Assembly (NCBI GenBank): GCA_964582415.1
Contig: CAZOSF010000008.1
Span: 1 to 53,571, forward strand
Length of the DNA: 53,571 nucleotides
Direction of reading: 5' to 3'
Source of the DNA: CAZOSF01 sp964582415
GTDB lineage: Bacteria; Bacteroidota; Bacteroidia; Flavobacteriales; Flavobacteriaceae
Positions 1 to 9,300 of this stretch are shown in pieces (positions within the stretch are counted from its first letter, which is position 1; every line of letters begins with the position of its first letter). Position numbers and translations under genes: made by a program. The notes below the pieces were generated by a model. It was not told where the DNA came from. It saw only the letters and a list, made by a program, of their open reading frames with translations, and did not search any database.

Positions 1-579
1 AGTGGATATACGAAGACTATAACCTATAATGGCTCTGAAATCATCACCGACGACGGCAATGCCCCTCCCGGATATTTTAGCGATAAAATTGTTTTGAATC
101 CCGCCACTGGTAAAGCGATTACCATGGAGTCATTTGTAAACTATGGTAATCCTGACTTGTACATCTATACATTAAAAGAATTCACGTATGCCCCCGATGG
201 CATTCATGTGACCCAAATTGCATCCACCGAATTTGAATATACCGTAAGCACGGGTGAATTTTGGGAAACTCCCGGATGGGTAGATGAAAGTTTCAAATAC
301 AGTGATACTGAAATCAATCCGACAAAGGATGCTTTTGACGATCTTTACCTTCACGGATTACTTATCAATGAACTAACCGTGGGTGCCATCTTTCAAAGTC
401 ACTGTGCCGATTGCCCAAAACTAATGATAGAGCATGGTACCAGCTCCTATTACTCCAGTTACGCGAGTTATCTGGAGGTTGAATGTGTGCAAGAAAATCA
501 ACTACCCTCTATTGGGAATAGTTACTATTCCTATGATATAATACCTGAACTTAGAAAATTTGATTATCTATATAATTAA
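1..579 (+). CDS. 3' part of an unrecognised protein (5' end outside window)
   Basis: The reading frame is open from base 1, so this is the last 192 residues of a longer protein. A TTG at 94 could be read as a start, but the frame continues upstream without a stop, so a partial gene is more likely. I do not recognise a family. The residues are rich in Tyr, Ser and acidic side chains, with a HCADCPK motif holding two cysteines, and there is no membrane segment or T9SS tail in the visible part. Its TAA shares one base with the ATG of the sigma-54 activator gene, so the two are probably co-transcribed. Confidence 0.6.
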   Translation, partial: SGYTKTITYNGSEIITDDGNAPPGYFSDKIVLNPATGKAITMESFVNYGNPDLYIYTLKEFTYAPDGIHVTQIASTEFEYTVSTGEFWETPGWVDESFKYSDTEINPTKDAFDDLYLHGLLINELTVGAIFQSHCADCPKLMIEHGTSSYYSSYASYLEVECVQENQLPSIGNSYYSYDIIPELRKFDYLYN

Positions 580-1850
580 TGGAAAGCATTCAAGCTGTTA
601 AGCAGCGTTTTGAAATCATTGGGAACGATCCCAAACTCAATAGAGCCATTGAAAAAGCGATTCAAGTGGCGCCCACAGATATATCGGTGTTAGTGACCGG
701 AGAAAGTGGAGTGGGGAAAGAAAGTATTCCTAAAATCATCCACTCTCTTTCCCATCGCAAGCACAATAAATACATTGCCGTAAATTGCGGGGCTATTCCC
801 GAGGGTACTATCGACAGTGAACTCTTCGGGCACGAAAAAGGAGCTTTTACCGGAGCCACCTCAACACGATCCGGATATTTTGAAGTAGCCGATGGAGGTA
901 CCATCTTCTTGGATGAAGTGGGAGAATTGCCGCTACCCACCCAAGTACGACTTCTTCGGGTGTTGGAAAACGGGGAATTCCTCAAAGTAGGATCTTCCGC
1001 GATTCAAAAAACCGATGTCCGAATCGTAGCCGCCACCAACGTCAATATGGCTGATGCCATTCAGAAAGGAAAATTTCGGGAAGATCTCTATTATCGTTTG
1101 AGCACAGTAGAAATCAACCTGCCCCCGCTCCGGGAACGCGGGGATGACATCCACCTGCTCTTCCGTAAATTCGCCTCCGATTTTGCAAGAAAATACAAAA
1201 TGCCCACCATCCGATTAAAAGATGAGGCTGTTGGATTACTGCTTCAATATAATTGGGGTGGAAACATTCGGCAATTGCGTAATATTACCGAACAACTATC
1301 TGTTTTGGAAGAGAACCGGGAAATCTCCTATGCTACCTTAAAACAATATTTACCCAATGTAGGCAGTAATCTTCCCGCTGTGGTGAATACAAAAAAGAAG
1401 GAGAGTGACTTCAGTAGTGAACGGGAAATCTTATACAAGGTTTTGTTCGATATGCAAAGGGACATCAACGACTTGAAGAAACTAACCATGGAGTTGATGA
1501 ATACAGGAAATGCCACCAAAGTTAAGGAGCAGAATGCCAGTTTAATCAATAAGATCTATGCCGATGAGGATCGCGAAGATGATTTAGCTGCCATCATCGA
1601 GGAAGAACCTCAAGTCCCAGCTAAAGTTGAGTTTTTGAGCATACCAGAGGAAATGACGGAACAAAAGCCGGACAAATATCATTTTGCGGAAGAAATTGAA
1701 GAAGAGGAAAGCCTTTCCCTTCAGGATAAGGAGTTGGAATTGATCAAAAAATCCTTGGAAAAATACGATGGAAAACGAAAAGAGGCCGCCAAGGAATTGG
1801 GCATTAGTGAACGCACCTTATATCGTAAAATCAAACAATACAATTTATAG
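579..1850 (+). CDS. sigma-54-dependent transcriptional activator (AAA+ and Fis-type HTH)
   Basis: A bacterial enhancer-binding protein that would remodel RpoN-RNA polymerase at -24/-12 promoters. Visible motifs are Walker A GESGVGKE (about 41-48), the sigma-54 contact loop GAFTGA (88-93), Walker B TIFLDE (108-113), the arginine-finger region REDLYYRL (about 167-174), a sensor II-like WGGNIRQLRN (about 226-235), an acidic linker, and a C-terminal Fis-type helix-turn-helix ending ISERTLYRKIKQ. There is no N-terminal receiver or GAF domain, so the input signal is not visible here. lptE follows after 9 bases. From memory, an activator of this type commonly precedes lptE and secG in Bacteroidota. 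Length is 423 residues. Confidence 0.92.
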   Translation: MESIQAVKQRFEIIGNDPKLNRAIEKAIQVAPTDISVLVTGESGVGKESIPKIIHSLSHRKHNKYIAVNCGAIPEGTIDSELFGHEKGAFTGATSTRSGYFEVADGGTIFLDEVGELPLPTQVRLLRVLENGEFLKVGSSAIQKTDVRIVAATNVNMADAIQKGKFREDLYYRLSTVEINLPPLRERGDDIHLLFRKFASDFARKYKMPTIRLKDEAVGLLLQYNWGGNIRQLRNITEQLSVLEENREISYATLKQYLPNVGSNLPAVVNTKKKESDFSSEREILYKVLFDMQRDINDLKKLTMELMNTGNATKVKEQNASLINKIYADEDREDDLAAIIEEEPQVPAKVEFLSIPEEMTEQKPDKYHFAEEIEEEESLSLQDKELELIKKSLEKYDGKRKEAAKELGISERTLYRKIKQYNL

Positions 1851-1859
1851 TAACTGCGG

Positions 1860-2378
1860 ATGAGAATAGTAATATTTCGAAATATGGTTTGGATGTTGGT
1901 GGCACCTCTTTTACTCACCGCATGTGGCCCCTACTCCTTTACTGGAGCCGATATCGACTACAGCACCACCAAGACTTTTCAGGTAAATAATTTCGTGAAT
2001 AATGCTCCTTTGGTAGAGCCCAAAGTGGCCCGAAACTTCACACTAGAGTTACAGGATTTACTGCTCAATCAAACCAGCTTGGATTTAGTAAACGCCAATG
2101 GGGATCTTATTTATGAAGGGGAAATTGTACAATACTACGTCTCTCCTATTACCGCAACCTCTCAAAGTACCGCCGCTGAAAACCGCCTGACAGTAGCCGT
2201 GAATGTTCGGTTTATCAACACTAAAAACTCTAAGAAAGATTTCGAGCAACGCTTTTCCTTCTATTATGACTACAGTGGAAGCGCCCAATTGGTGGGAACG
2301 CAACTGGATACCGCTTTGGAGGTAATATTCGAGAGGATTACTCAGGACATTTTTAATCAATCTTTGGCAAACTGGTAG
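1860..2378 (+). CDS. lptE: LptE-like LPS assembly lipoprotein
   Basis: Outer-membrane lipoprotein that would plug the LptD barrel and help insert LPS. The N-terminus is a lipoprotein signal with lipobox LLTAC (Cys22) followed by GPYSFTGA, which is typical of the Bacteroidota LptE family. The body (172 residues) has an alternating beta pattern and a helical C-terminus. It sits 9 bases after the sigma-54 activator and 3 bases before a TPR gene, clearly one transcript. The lptC and lpxB genes elsewhere in the window belong to the same LPS pathway. The assignment rests on the N-terminal motif, size and context; sequence conservation of LptE is low. Confidence 0.82.
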   Translation: MRIVIFRNMVWMLVAPLLLTACGPYSFTGADIDYSTTKTFQVNNFVNNAPLVEPKVARNFTLELQDLLLNQTSLDLVNANGDLIYEGEIVQYYVSPITATSQSTAAENRLTVAVNVRFINTKNSKKDFEQRFSFYYDYSGSAQLVGTQLDTALEVIFERITQDIFNQSLANW

Positions 2379-2381
2379 TAG

Positions 2382-3272
2382 ATGGATACGAGAAAGTTCA
2401 TAGCGCTTTTGGCAAGACCTCAGGATGTAACTTCTGACGATGTCCAGGCATTGAATCAAATCGTGGATACTTATCCATACTTTCAAAGTGCCAGGGCCCT
2501 TCAATTGAAAGGACTGAAAAACGCTCATAGTTTTCAGTATAATGATGCGTTGAAAGTCACTGCAGCTTACACCACCGACCGGGATGTTTTATTTGATTAT
2601 ATCACTTCGGAAGAATTTGTACAAAATCAGATTTCTGAAATCATTCAACAGAATCTGGAAGCCATCATGGCACTACCCGTAGTTTCGGAAAATATTACCG
2701 AGCAGGTTAGCTTGGAAATCGATCGCCAGATGAAGGCCGAAATGAAGAAAGCGGAAGCGATTTTAGATCCGCAGCTTTTCGAGCGCAAAACCTCTTCGGT
2801 AAGTAAAATGGTGGCATCGGAGAGTGATGATACTGTTGAAACCCCTTCTGAACCAAGTCTAGAAGTAGACGCCCCTTTATCTTTTTCAAAGGAAGAAACC
2901 CATACCTTTTCTGAATGGCTAAAGCTCACTAAAGCAGTCCCAATTGAACGCAAGCCGGAAGAGGTTAAAAAGACAAAGGAACCAAGTAAAAAGAAAAATC
3001 GAAAATTCGAGCTCATCGATAAGTTTATCCAGGAGCAACCGAAGATAAAGCCAAAGGAGCCGCAATCCACACAAATTGATTTGTCGGAGCCCTACACACA
3101 GCCTTCGGAACGCCTGATGACCGAAACTTTGGCGAAGGTATATCTCAAACAAAAGAATTATAAAAAGGCCATCCAAGCATATAAAATATTAATTTTGAAA
3201 AATCCCGAAAAAAGTGGTTTCTTTGCAGACCAAATTCGGGCAATAGAGAATATTATAAAAGAACAACAATGA
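2382..3272 (+). CDS. TPR-containing protein of unknown function
   Basis: A 296-residue protein without a signal peptide or membrane segment, so probably cytoplasmic. The N-terminal 100 residues are helical. The middle (about 130-240) is a charged, low-complexity linker rich in Lys, Glu, Ser and Pro. The C-terminal segment (about 245-290: LAKVYLKQKNYKKAIQAYK) is a recognisable tetratricopeptide repeat, suggesting protein binding. It lies between lptE and secG and its stop overlaps the secG start by 4 bases, so translational coupling is likely. Its job is unknown; the position suggests a role linked to envelope biogenesis or secretion, which is inference only. Confidence 0.8.
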   Translation: MDTRKFIALLARPQDVTSDDVQALNQIVDTYPYFQSARALQLKGLKNAHSFQYNDALKVTAAYTTDRDVLFDYITSEEFVQNQISEIIQQNLEAIMALPVVSENITEQVSLEIDRQMKAEMKKAEAILDPQLFERKTSSVSKMVASESDDTVETPSEPSLEVDAPLSFSKEETHTFSEWLKLTKAVPIERKPEEVKKTKEPSKKKNRKFELIDKFIQEQPKIKPKEPQSTQIDLSEPYTQPSERLMTETLAKVYLKQKNYKKAIQAYKILILKNPEKSGFFADQIRAIENIIKEQQ

Positions 3273-3616
3273 GTACGTTTTCAATATTTTTGATCCTAAT
3301 CATCTTCGTGGCCTTCCTATTAGTGGCCGTAATCATGGTACAGAACCCTAAAGGAGGTGGACTTTCGTCTGCTTTTGGAGGTGGAGGAACCCAGCAATTG
3401 GGGGGTGTAAAGAAAACCACCGACTTCTTGGATAGAAGTACCTGGACCTTGTCGATGATCATGCTTGCACTTATCCTTATTTCGAACGTATCGCTTTTTA
3501 GTGGTACCTCGAACACCGATTTTCTACAAGATCAGGTGGAAGGAGTTACCTTGCCCGACACCAACACTACCCCTCCAGCTACTGACAACAGTTCGGAAGA
3601 GGGGGCCCAAAACTAA
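3269..3616 (+). CDS. secG: SecG, preprotein translocase subunit
   Basis: Small integral membrane subunit that assists SecYE-mediated export. Two hydrophobic segments are visible (about 3-24 and 55-78), separated by the family's cytoplasmic loop with VQNPKGGGLSSAFGGGG. The C-terminal tail is acidic and rich in Thr, Pro and Ser, as is common in Bacteroidota SecG. Length is 115 residues. The start overlaps the preceding TPR gene by 4 bases, and an intrinsic terminator follows 25 bases after the stop, making secG the last gene of this transcript. In many relatives groES-groEL follow directly; here a four-gene block intervenes. Confidence 0.93.
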   Translation: MSTFSIFLILIIFVAFLLVAVIMVQNPKGGGLSSAFGGGGTQQLGGVKKTTDFLDRSTWTLSMIMLALILISNVSLFSGTSNTDFLQDQVEGVTLPDTNTTPPATDNSSEEGAQN

Positions 3617-3640
3617 AAAAAAGTTTTTCCCAATATAAAA

Positions 3641-3668
3641 GCCAGCACCAACGTGTTGGCTTTTTTTT
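3641..3668 (+). terminator. intrinsic terminator after secG
   Basis: An 8-bp stem, GCCAGCAC with GTGTTGGC (one G-T pair), and a 4-base loop are followed by eight Ts. It closes the sigma-54 activator to secG transcript. The 216 bases from here to the next gene hold no gene that I can support. Confidence 0.85.
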
Positions 3669-3884
3669 ATATCTTCATACTACCTAACTAGTACCGATAA
3701 GCGAGTTCTTCCAAACCTTGAATTTATAAATTCGAACTACCATTCGATGAAATTCAGGATTGACTTTTGGTTGGACTTGTTGTTTTTGCTTACTTAGTTC
3801 TCGAGTTAACTCCCCTGTTGTGTGGTTTTGCTGCCACAAGTACTACACGACGCTTAAGAACACAAATCCAAACAACGAGGAGTT

Positions 3885-4997
3885 ATGAAAACAGCCATTC
3901 AACGTACTTTAGGTATACTTACCTTTTTCTTACTTTCCTTTTCCCTTGCAGGTCAGGTGGTAAACATCCCCGATCCCATATTCAAATTCAAGTTATTGCA
4001 ACATGATCCTATTATTGATTTAAATCTAGACGGAGAAATTCAGCAGAGCGAAGCCGAAGCCTTCTCTGGATTTATGGACATAAGCTATGTAGCCGGTGAC
4101 CCAGGCTATATTCATGATGTTACCGGCTTGGAAGCCTTTATAAATTTGGATGAGTTCAAAGCTTCCTATCAGCAGATAGCCACTATCGACGTAAGCGGCA
4201 ACAGCTTATTGCGGATGTTTGATGCTTCGGGCAACGTATATACCTCCCTAAGCTTTACCAACCATCCTTTATTAGAAGCCTTTCAAAGTAATTTTGGAAA
4301 TCTGGAATCCCTTGATATTAGTGGGGCTCCCAACTTGATCTTTTTGAACGCTCAAGGAAATGACCTAATGCAAATCGATTTGAGTGCAAACCCCAACTTG
4401 CAAGGGGTGGAATTGGACAACAACCCCATTGTTTCTTTCGATTTCTCACAAAACTTCTTTTTGCGCTACCTAAATTGTCAAAATTCGGGGGCAACTACCT
4501 TAGACCTTAGTAACAATCCTTTTTTGATTTCCATTGATTGTCGAGGAAACCAGGAACTCACCTATATCAATGTACGCAATGGCAATAACGAAGGATTAAA
4601 TCTCACTGGATCTGGACCGAGTTGCCATTTTCAGGATTTGCCCTTATTGGAGATGGTTTGTTTAGATACCATCGATTCACCCTTGGCCGATTTTATAGAA
4701 GAGCAGGTAGAACATGACGTTTTTTTTATGGAAGAATGCGTATTGTCTGTAAAGAAAACACAAAAAGAATGGGTAACAATTTACCCTAATCCAGTAACTG
4801 ACATATTAAACATACACTCTCAAAACGCTATACAACAAATAACAATGTTCAATTTATTGGGCCAGGAAGTGTTTAAAGGAATTTCGTTTGAATTAGAAAC
4901 ACATATCAATTTTGACAGATTTTCTTCAGGTCTCTATTTATTACAAGTAATGACCAACAATGGAGTAACCAGTAACTTTAAAATTCTGAAACCATGA
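3885..4997 (+). CDS. T9SS-sorted protein with leucine-rich-repeat-like domain
   Basis: Secreted or surface protein of 370 residues. The signal peptide is residues 1-23 (cleavage near SLAGQ). It is followed by a VNIPDPIFKFKLL segment that typically opens Bacteroidota LRR proteins, then irregular repeats of the NPxLxxLxxxxN type (about 85-250; e.g. DLSNNPFLISIDCRGN). The C-terminal 75 residues form a type A T9SS sorting domain (IYPNPVTDILNI, then GLYLLQV and a basic end). An AGGAG ribosome site sits just upstream of the ATG, which is unusual for this phylum and supports the start. The stop overlaps the next lipoprotein gene by 4 bases. The binding target is unknown. Confidence 0.85.
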   Translation: MKTAIQRTLGILTFFLLSFSLAGQVVNIPDPIFKFKLLQHDPIIDLNLDGEIQQSEAEAFSGFMDISYVAGDPGYIHDVTGLEAFINLDEFKASYQQIATIDVSGNSLLRMFDASGNVYTSLSFTNHPLLEAFQSNFGNLESLDISGAPNLIFLNAQGNDLMQIDLSANPNLQGVELDNNPIVSFDFSQNFFLRYLNCQNSGATTLDLSNNPFLISIDCRGNQELTYINVRNGNNEGLNLTGSGPSCHFQDLPLLEMVCLDTIDSPLADFIEEQVEHDVFFMEECVLSVKKTQKEWVTIYPNPVTDILNIHSQNAIQQITMFNLLGQEVFKGISFELETHINFDRFSSGLYLLQVMTNNGVTSNFKILKP

Positions 4998-5590
4998 AAG
5001 CTTATTATTTACTTTTTCTTGTTTTGTTAGGTTGTTCCGAAAAGCAATCGGACAGTTATTCCACCTATCCTTTTACTGAATCCGATTTCAATTACATTCC
5101 TACCCACTATGAGGATGAATCCCTAACACACACCTTCAAAGATGCCAATGGAGATAGTTTTTCAGTGGAAATCTCACTTTACCTTCAATCGCTGCAATCT
5201 GGGGGAGGTATTGGCAGTGAAAGCCCCTACTTTGAATATGAACATTTGATCATTCAATTGCATGTTATAGGATCGGAATGTGAAAACTATGAAATCGAAA
5301 TTTCAAAAGGACCTACTTCACTGTATACGGAATTTAGTTTACGTCTCTTAGAGGACCCTTGTAGCTTAGGAACTTCCTTCAGTTTTCAAGAGCCCTATTC
5401 CATGGGTAGCTATTCCATTGGCGGAACTAGTTACTCGAAGGTACTTACACTCTCGACTTCAACCTCCAACGCCATTTCTTTTGGTGGACTGCCAGTAGAC
5501 ATCGTCTATTTCGATTTAAAGCAAGGGTTTCTGGCCTTTAAAAATTCCAGCACCAATCAATTATTCGAACTCGTAAATATCGAACAATGA
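4994..5590 (+). CDS. putative lipoprotein, unknown function
   Basis: A 198-residue protein with a very short lipoprotein signal ending in lipobox VLLGC (Cys14) and a Ser/Gln-rich stretch after the cysteine. The mature part is predicted beta-rich with three further cysteines near GSECENYE and EDPCSLG, which could form a disulfide. I recognise no domain. The ATGA overlap with the upstream LRR/T9SS gene indicates coupled translation, so the two products may act together at the cell surface. No catalytic motif is visible. Confidence 0.75.
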   Translation: MKAYYLLFLVLLGCSEKQSDSYSTYPFTESDFNYIPTHYEDESLTHTFKDANGDSFSVEISLYLQSLQSGGGIGSESPYFEYEHLIIQLHVIGSECENYEIEISKGPTSLYTEFSLRLLEDPCSLGTSFSFQEPYSMGSYSIGGTSYSKVLTLSTSTSNAISFGGLPVDIVYFDLKQGFLAFKNSSTNQLFELVNIEQ

Positions 5591-5700
5591 ATGGACACAT
5601 CCGCCTTGGAATCAATTTCATCACTCCTAAAGTTATACGATTTCTAACAAAAGTCATTGAACTTCAAATAGCAATTGAACCATTTAAACGTATACATATT

Positions 5701-6222
5701 ATGAAAAAACTGCTGATACTTCTACTAATCCCTCTTGAATTCTGGGGTCAGGGCAACAATGAAACCACCCAACTACAATTTCATCATCTTGGCATTACAC
5801 TGGGTGGTGGTTCTGTACAGGGCTTTCAATCAATCGTTAATTTTAGTTTCGAAGCCGGAGTAAATTTGAACAAACACTTAGTTAAAGGAAGTATCTTATT
5901 TGGTTCGGATTTGGACATTTTCAGAAGCACCAAAGACGCCGATATCCAGGAGTATAATCTTCAATATGGGCGGGAGTTCCCTATTGGTGATTGGTTCTAT
6001 TTGGAAGGCTATGCAGGCATGGGTTACTTTGGTTTGCGAAAAGTAAACCCCAATGACATTTCCACGACCGTTTCTCAAAGTGCAATCGGATTCCCCTTGG
6101 AGGTTACTGCAAGATTTGATTTGATTCGAAGGATTTCATTGGGAATACAGTTACATCAGAATTTCAATTCATTGGCCCATATCACAGCTGTGGGATTACA
6201 TATTCGGTATAATTTTCAATAA
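5701..6222 (+). CDS. small outer-membrane beta-barrel-like protein
   Basis: A 173-residue protein with a signal peptide (MKKLLILLLIPLEFWGQG) followed by alternating hydrophobic/polar strands with Gly and aromatic residues. It ends in HIRYNFQ, whose terminal aromatic pattern is usual for outer-membrane barrels. An in-frame ATG at 5587 overlaps the stop of the preceding lipoprotein gene and would add 38 residues, but that extension would bury the signal peptide, so 5701 is preferred. It is probably the third gene of the unit starting at 3885. The barrel is inferred from pattern only. Confidence 0.7.
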   Translation: MKKLLILLLIPLEFWGQGNNETTQLQFHHLGITLGGGSVQGFQSIVNFSFEAGVNLNKHLVKGSILFGSDLDIFRSTKDADIQEYNLQYGREFPIGDWFYLEGYAGMGYFGLRKVNPNDISTTVSQSAIGFPLEVTARFDLIRRISLGIQLHQNFNSLAHITAVGLHIRYNFQ

Positions 6223-6229
6223 AAAAAAA

Positions 6230-6249
6230 GGTGTCACTGCCATGACACC
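6230..6249. other. inverted repeat after the beta-barrel gene
   Basis: A perfect 7-bp inverted repeat, GGTGTCA-N6-TGACACC, lies 8 bases after the stop codon. It is preceded by nine As and has no T run after it on the plus strand. It is therefore arranged as an intrinsic terminator for the minus strand, although no minus-strand gene lies nearby. It may still stabilise the 3' end of the upstream mRNA. Confidence 0.5.
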
Positions 6250-6307
6250 CTGTTGATTAACAAATAAACCAAAATGCAATTGTTTCATTTATTAACATTT
6301 CAAAGTT

Positions 6308-9300
6308 ATGAGAAAATTTCTTTTTCTAATCATTTTTCTCCCCTTTTTCACGAACCTCCATGCCCAAGAGCCCGACGAAATTAGCGTTGACAGCCTCTTG
6401 GTGAACATCGACTTGTCCCAATTATCAACGGGTATTCTTTACGACCGCGTAATGCCTATTTCCAGACTGGAAACCTTCAATGACTCAGTCAACATTGCCA
6501 ACAAAAGCTATTTTGAGCAGGCTCTGATGGAATTAAGAGGGGCTTCGTTAGATCAAAAATTCACCGACTATAAAGTCCTAAGATCCAGTTATAGTGCTGA
6601 TTCCATATACAGTGTTGTCGATATTGGAATCATCAATGCAAGTTTTCAAAGGCTAAACTTTAACGAGTCCAACGAAAGTCTTGGTGCACTGCATTTTTCC
6701 CAAAATTTATTCGAAAGGATAAACAACAACCAACCAACCTTGTTAGAAAGCCATCTATTATTGGTTGCTCCGTTGAAGGAATATGCTATGGGGAATATTA
6801 TAAAATACGTAATCAACCCTGAACTCATCTTGCAAGACACCGATAATAAAGATCTGGTTTCCTTAATAGCAAACTTCGATTCCAACGCGGAGTATATTAT
6901 CATTGAAAATGGAAGCGTTATACAAGAACAGTTCATGATTGCCTACGAAGAAGGAGGCGAGAAAATACTCACCTTCACGGCAACTTTTCAAGATGGAAGC
7001 ACCAAGACCACACAGGGACTTCTTCATGTGAAATTGCCGGCTCCTCCACCAATCAATTTGATTGATACCGATACCATTTGGGGAACTATTCCTTGGCAAG
7101 GCTTTAATGAAACCTCGGCACATGTTGGTAAATTAGTGTATCGGACCTTTTATCACACCAATAATGGAAATACCCAAAAAAACCTTCTAAAACCAATTAT
7201 TGTTATCGACGGGTTCGACCCAAGAGACAGACGAAAAATTCAAGACGGGGATTCACCCTTGCCAGATGAATTACACCGATCTATGGAGGAAATGATGTCT
7301 TATACGGTCAATGGCACTGAAGTGCCTATCATGCCCATTTTGAGAAATATGGGTTATGACATCATTTTGGTCAATCAAGAAAATAGCTGGAAAAACGGCT
7401 ACTACATCGATGGTGGAGCCGATTATATAGAGCGCAATGGTTTAAACCATGTCAGATTATACCAATTATTAAATAACAAACTTGTTCAAAATGGCAGTAA
7501 TGAACAACTTGTTATTGTAGGTCCAAGCATGGGCGGTCAAATATCCAGATATGCCCTGGCCTATATGGAGAAGCATGGAATTCCACATAACACCCGGCTT
7601 TGGATAAGTGTGGATAGCCCTCATTTGGGTGCCAACATCCCCATGGGAATTCAATCACTTCTACATATGCTAAAACCCAGCAGTGCAGCAGCAGCCGATT
7701 TTGTGGACAATCAGCTAGGATCTCCTGCCGCGCGTCAACAACTGATAGAGCAATATAGCGGCGAAAGCAACGACATCTTGCATCAGGATTGGTTGAATGG
7801 AAGAACCATTTCACAAGGATTTTCGGAAAATCGAGGGCGTCCTATTTTTATCAATTATTATAACAATCTATTCAACAATGGTCTTCCTGGCAGCCATGGA
7901 TATCCGCAAAATTTGAGGAAAATAGCCCTAATCAATGGCGCTTTACAGGACAAAAAAGGATTTGATAATCCGTTTGATCCCAACGGGACAGGTATTTCTG
8001 GAACAATTTTTCCCGACAATTATGCCGGGAATGGCTGCCAAACCTTAAAGGTTAGAGGATTGGTGAATGGATTGGGGCATCGATTGACATTGGAATCATA
8101 TGCCCTTCCAGCCCAAGGAAATTTCCATAAAATAGCATTCTTTAAAAAGAAAATAATTAGCTGGATTTATCATGATCGCTACGTCACAAACAGTAACTCC
8201 CGTGGTAATATGGATAATGTACCTGGAGGTTGGTTTCCAACCCAAAGGGATTTAATCTACACACTCCAACAAGCAAGTGTATGTGATCCTCCATTTATAT
8301 GCATCAACAATTGGGATATTCAAACCATGGAGCACGTCAATTCATTCATACCTACTGTAAGTGCCCTTGGATTCCATCAGCCCAATTTCAACTGGAATCA
8401 ATCATTAAATCGAAATTTGGTTTGTACTGGTGAAATTCCTTTTGATTCCTATTATGGTCCCAAAAAGAATGAACAGCACTCTTCCTTCACCCTTGAAAGC
8501 TTTGAGTGGCTTTTACAAGAAATTCAAAACAACCCCCAACCGCCCACCGTGTATTTTGAGGGCGAAAACCTCATGGGTCCTAGCATCATTTGCCAAAACG
8601 ATCTTGTAACCTATGAATTTGACGGCTGTACTCCAATTCCTGTTACTCAATGGCAGGTATCTAATGGACTGGAAATCATTACATCGGATGATTTCTCCGT
8701 GACAGTCGAGAATACGACCTCCACCCCGTCCTCTGGATGGATCAAGGCTATTTTTCCAAATCAGGTGGTTCAAAAGGAGTTATGGCTGGGCAAGCCCTCG
8801 GCCCCTGCTTATTTAAATGGACCAGAAGTGGTTGCAACGGGTGCGATAGTTACCTATTCTGGAGGAGTAGCAGAAGGGGCCACCGCCTATGAATGGTGGC
8901 TTCCGTATCCTTTTGAAATTAACAACCCCTTCGATATCACCAGTCCAAACTGGCAGGTTTATCCCAATGCAGGACGAACCACCCAGGTTTTTACGGGTAA
9001 TGCTGGTACGGCAGGATATATCCAGCTGATGGGATCCAATAGCTGTGGCTACGGTGATGCCGTTTTAAAATATGTGGAACATGGACAGGGTGGTAGTGGA
9101 CAACAACAATTACCCGTATATCCCTTTCCAAATACGGCTGATGACGCCTTCAATTTAGACTTTAGCAGCTATCCTGCCGGGAATTATCAGATTGCCATTT
9201 ACGATGCCTTTTCCAATACCCTCTACCAAGGAAGCAGTGAAAACATCGAGAAGACAATAAGCACGTTGGAAATTCCTGCAGGTAATTATTTCCTCCATAT

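Noticed and set aside
3767..4006. Open frame upstream of the LRR/T9SS gene
   Set aside because: It overlaps the start and signal peptide of the T9SS gene in another frame and has no recognisable protein features.
5587..5700. 38-codon extension of the beta-barrel gene
   Set aside because: It would place a charged stretch ahead of a clear signal peptide. A short coupled leader peptide is possible but nothing supports it.
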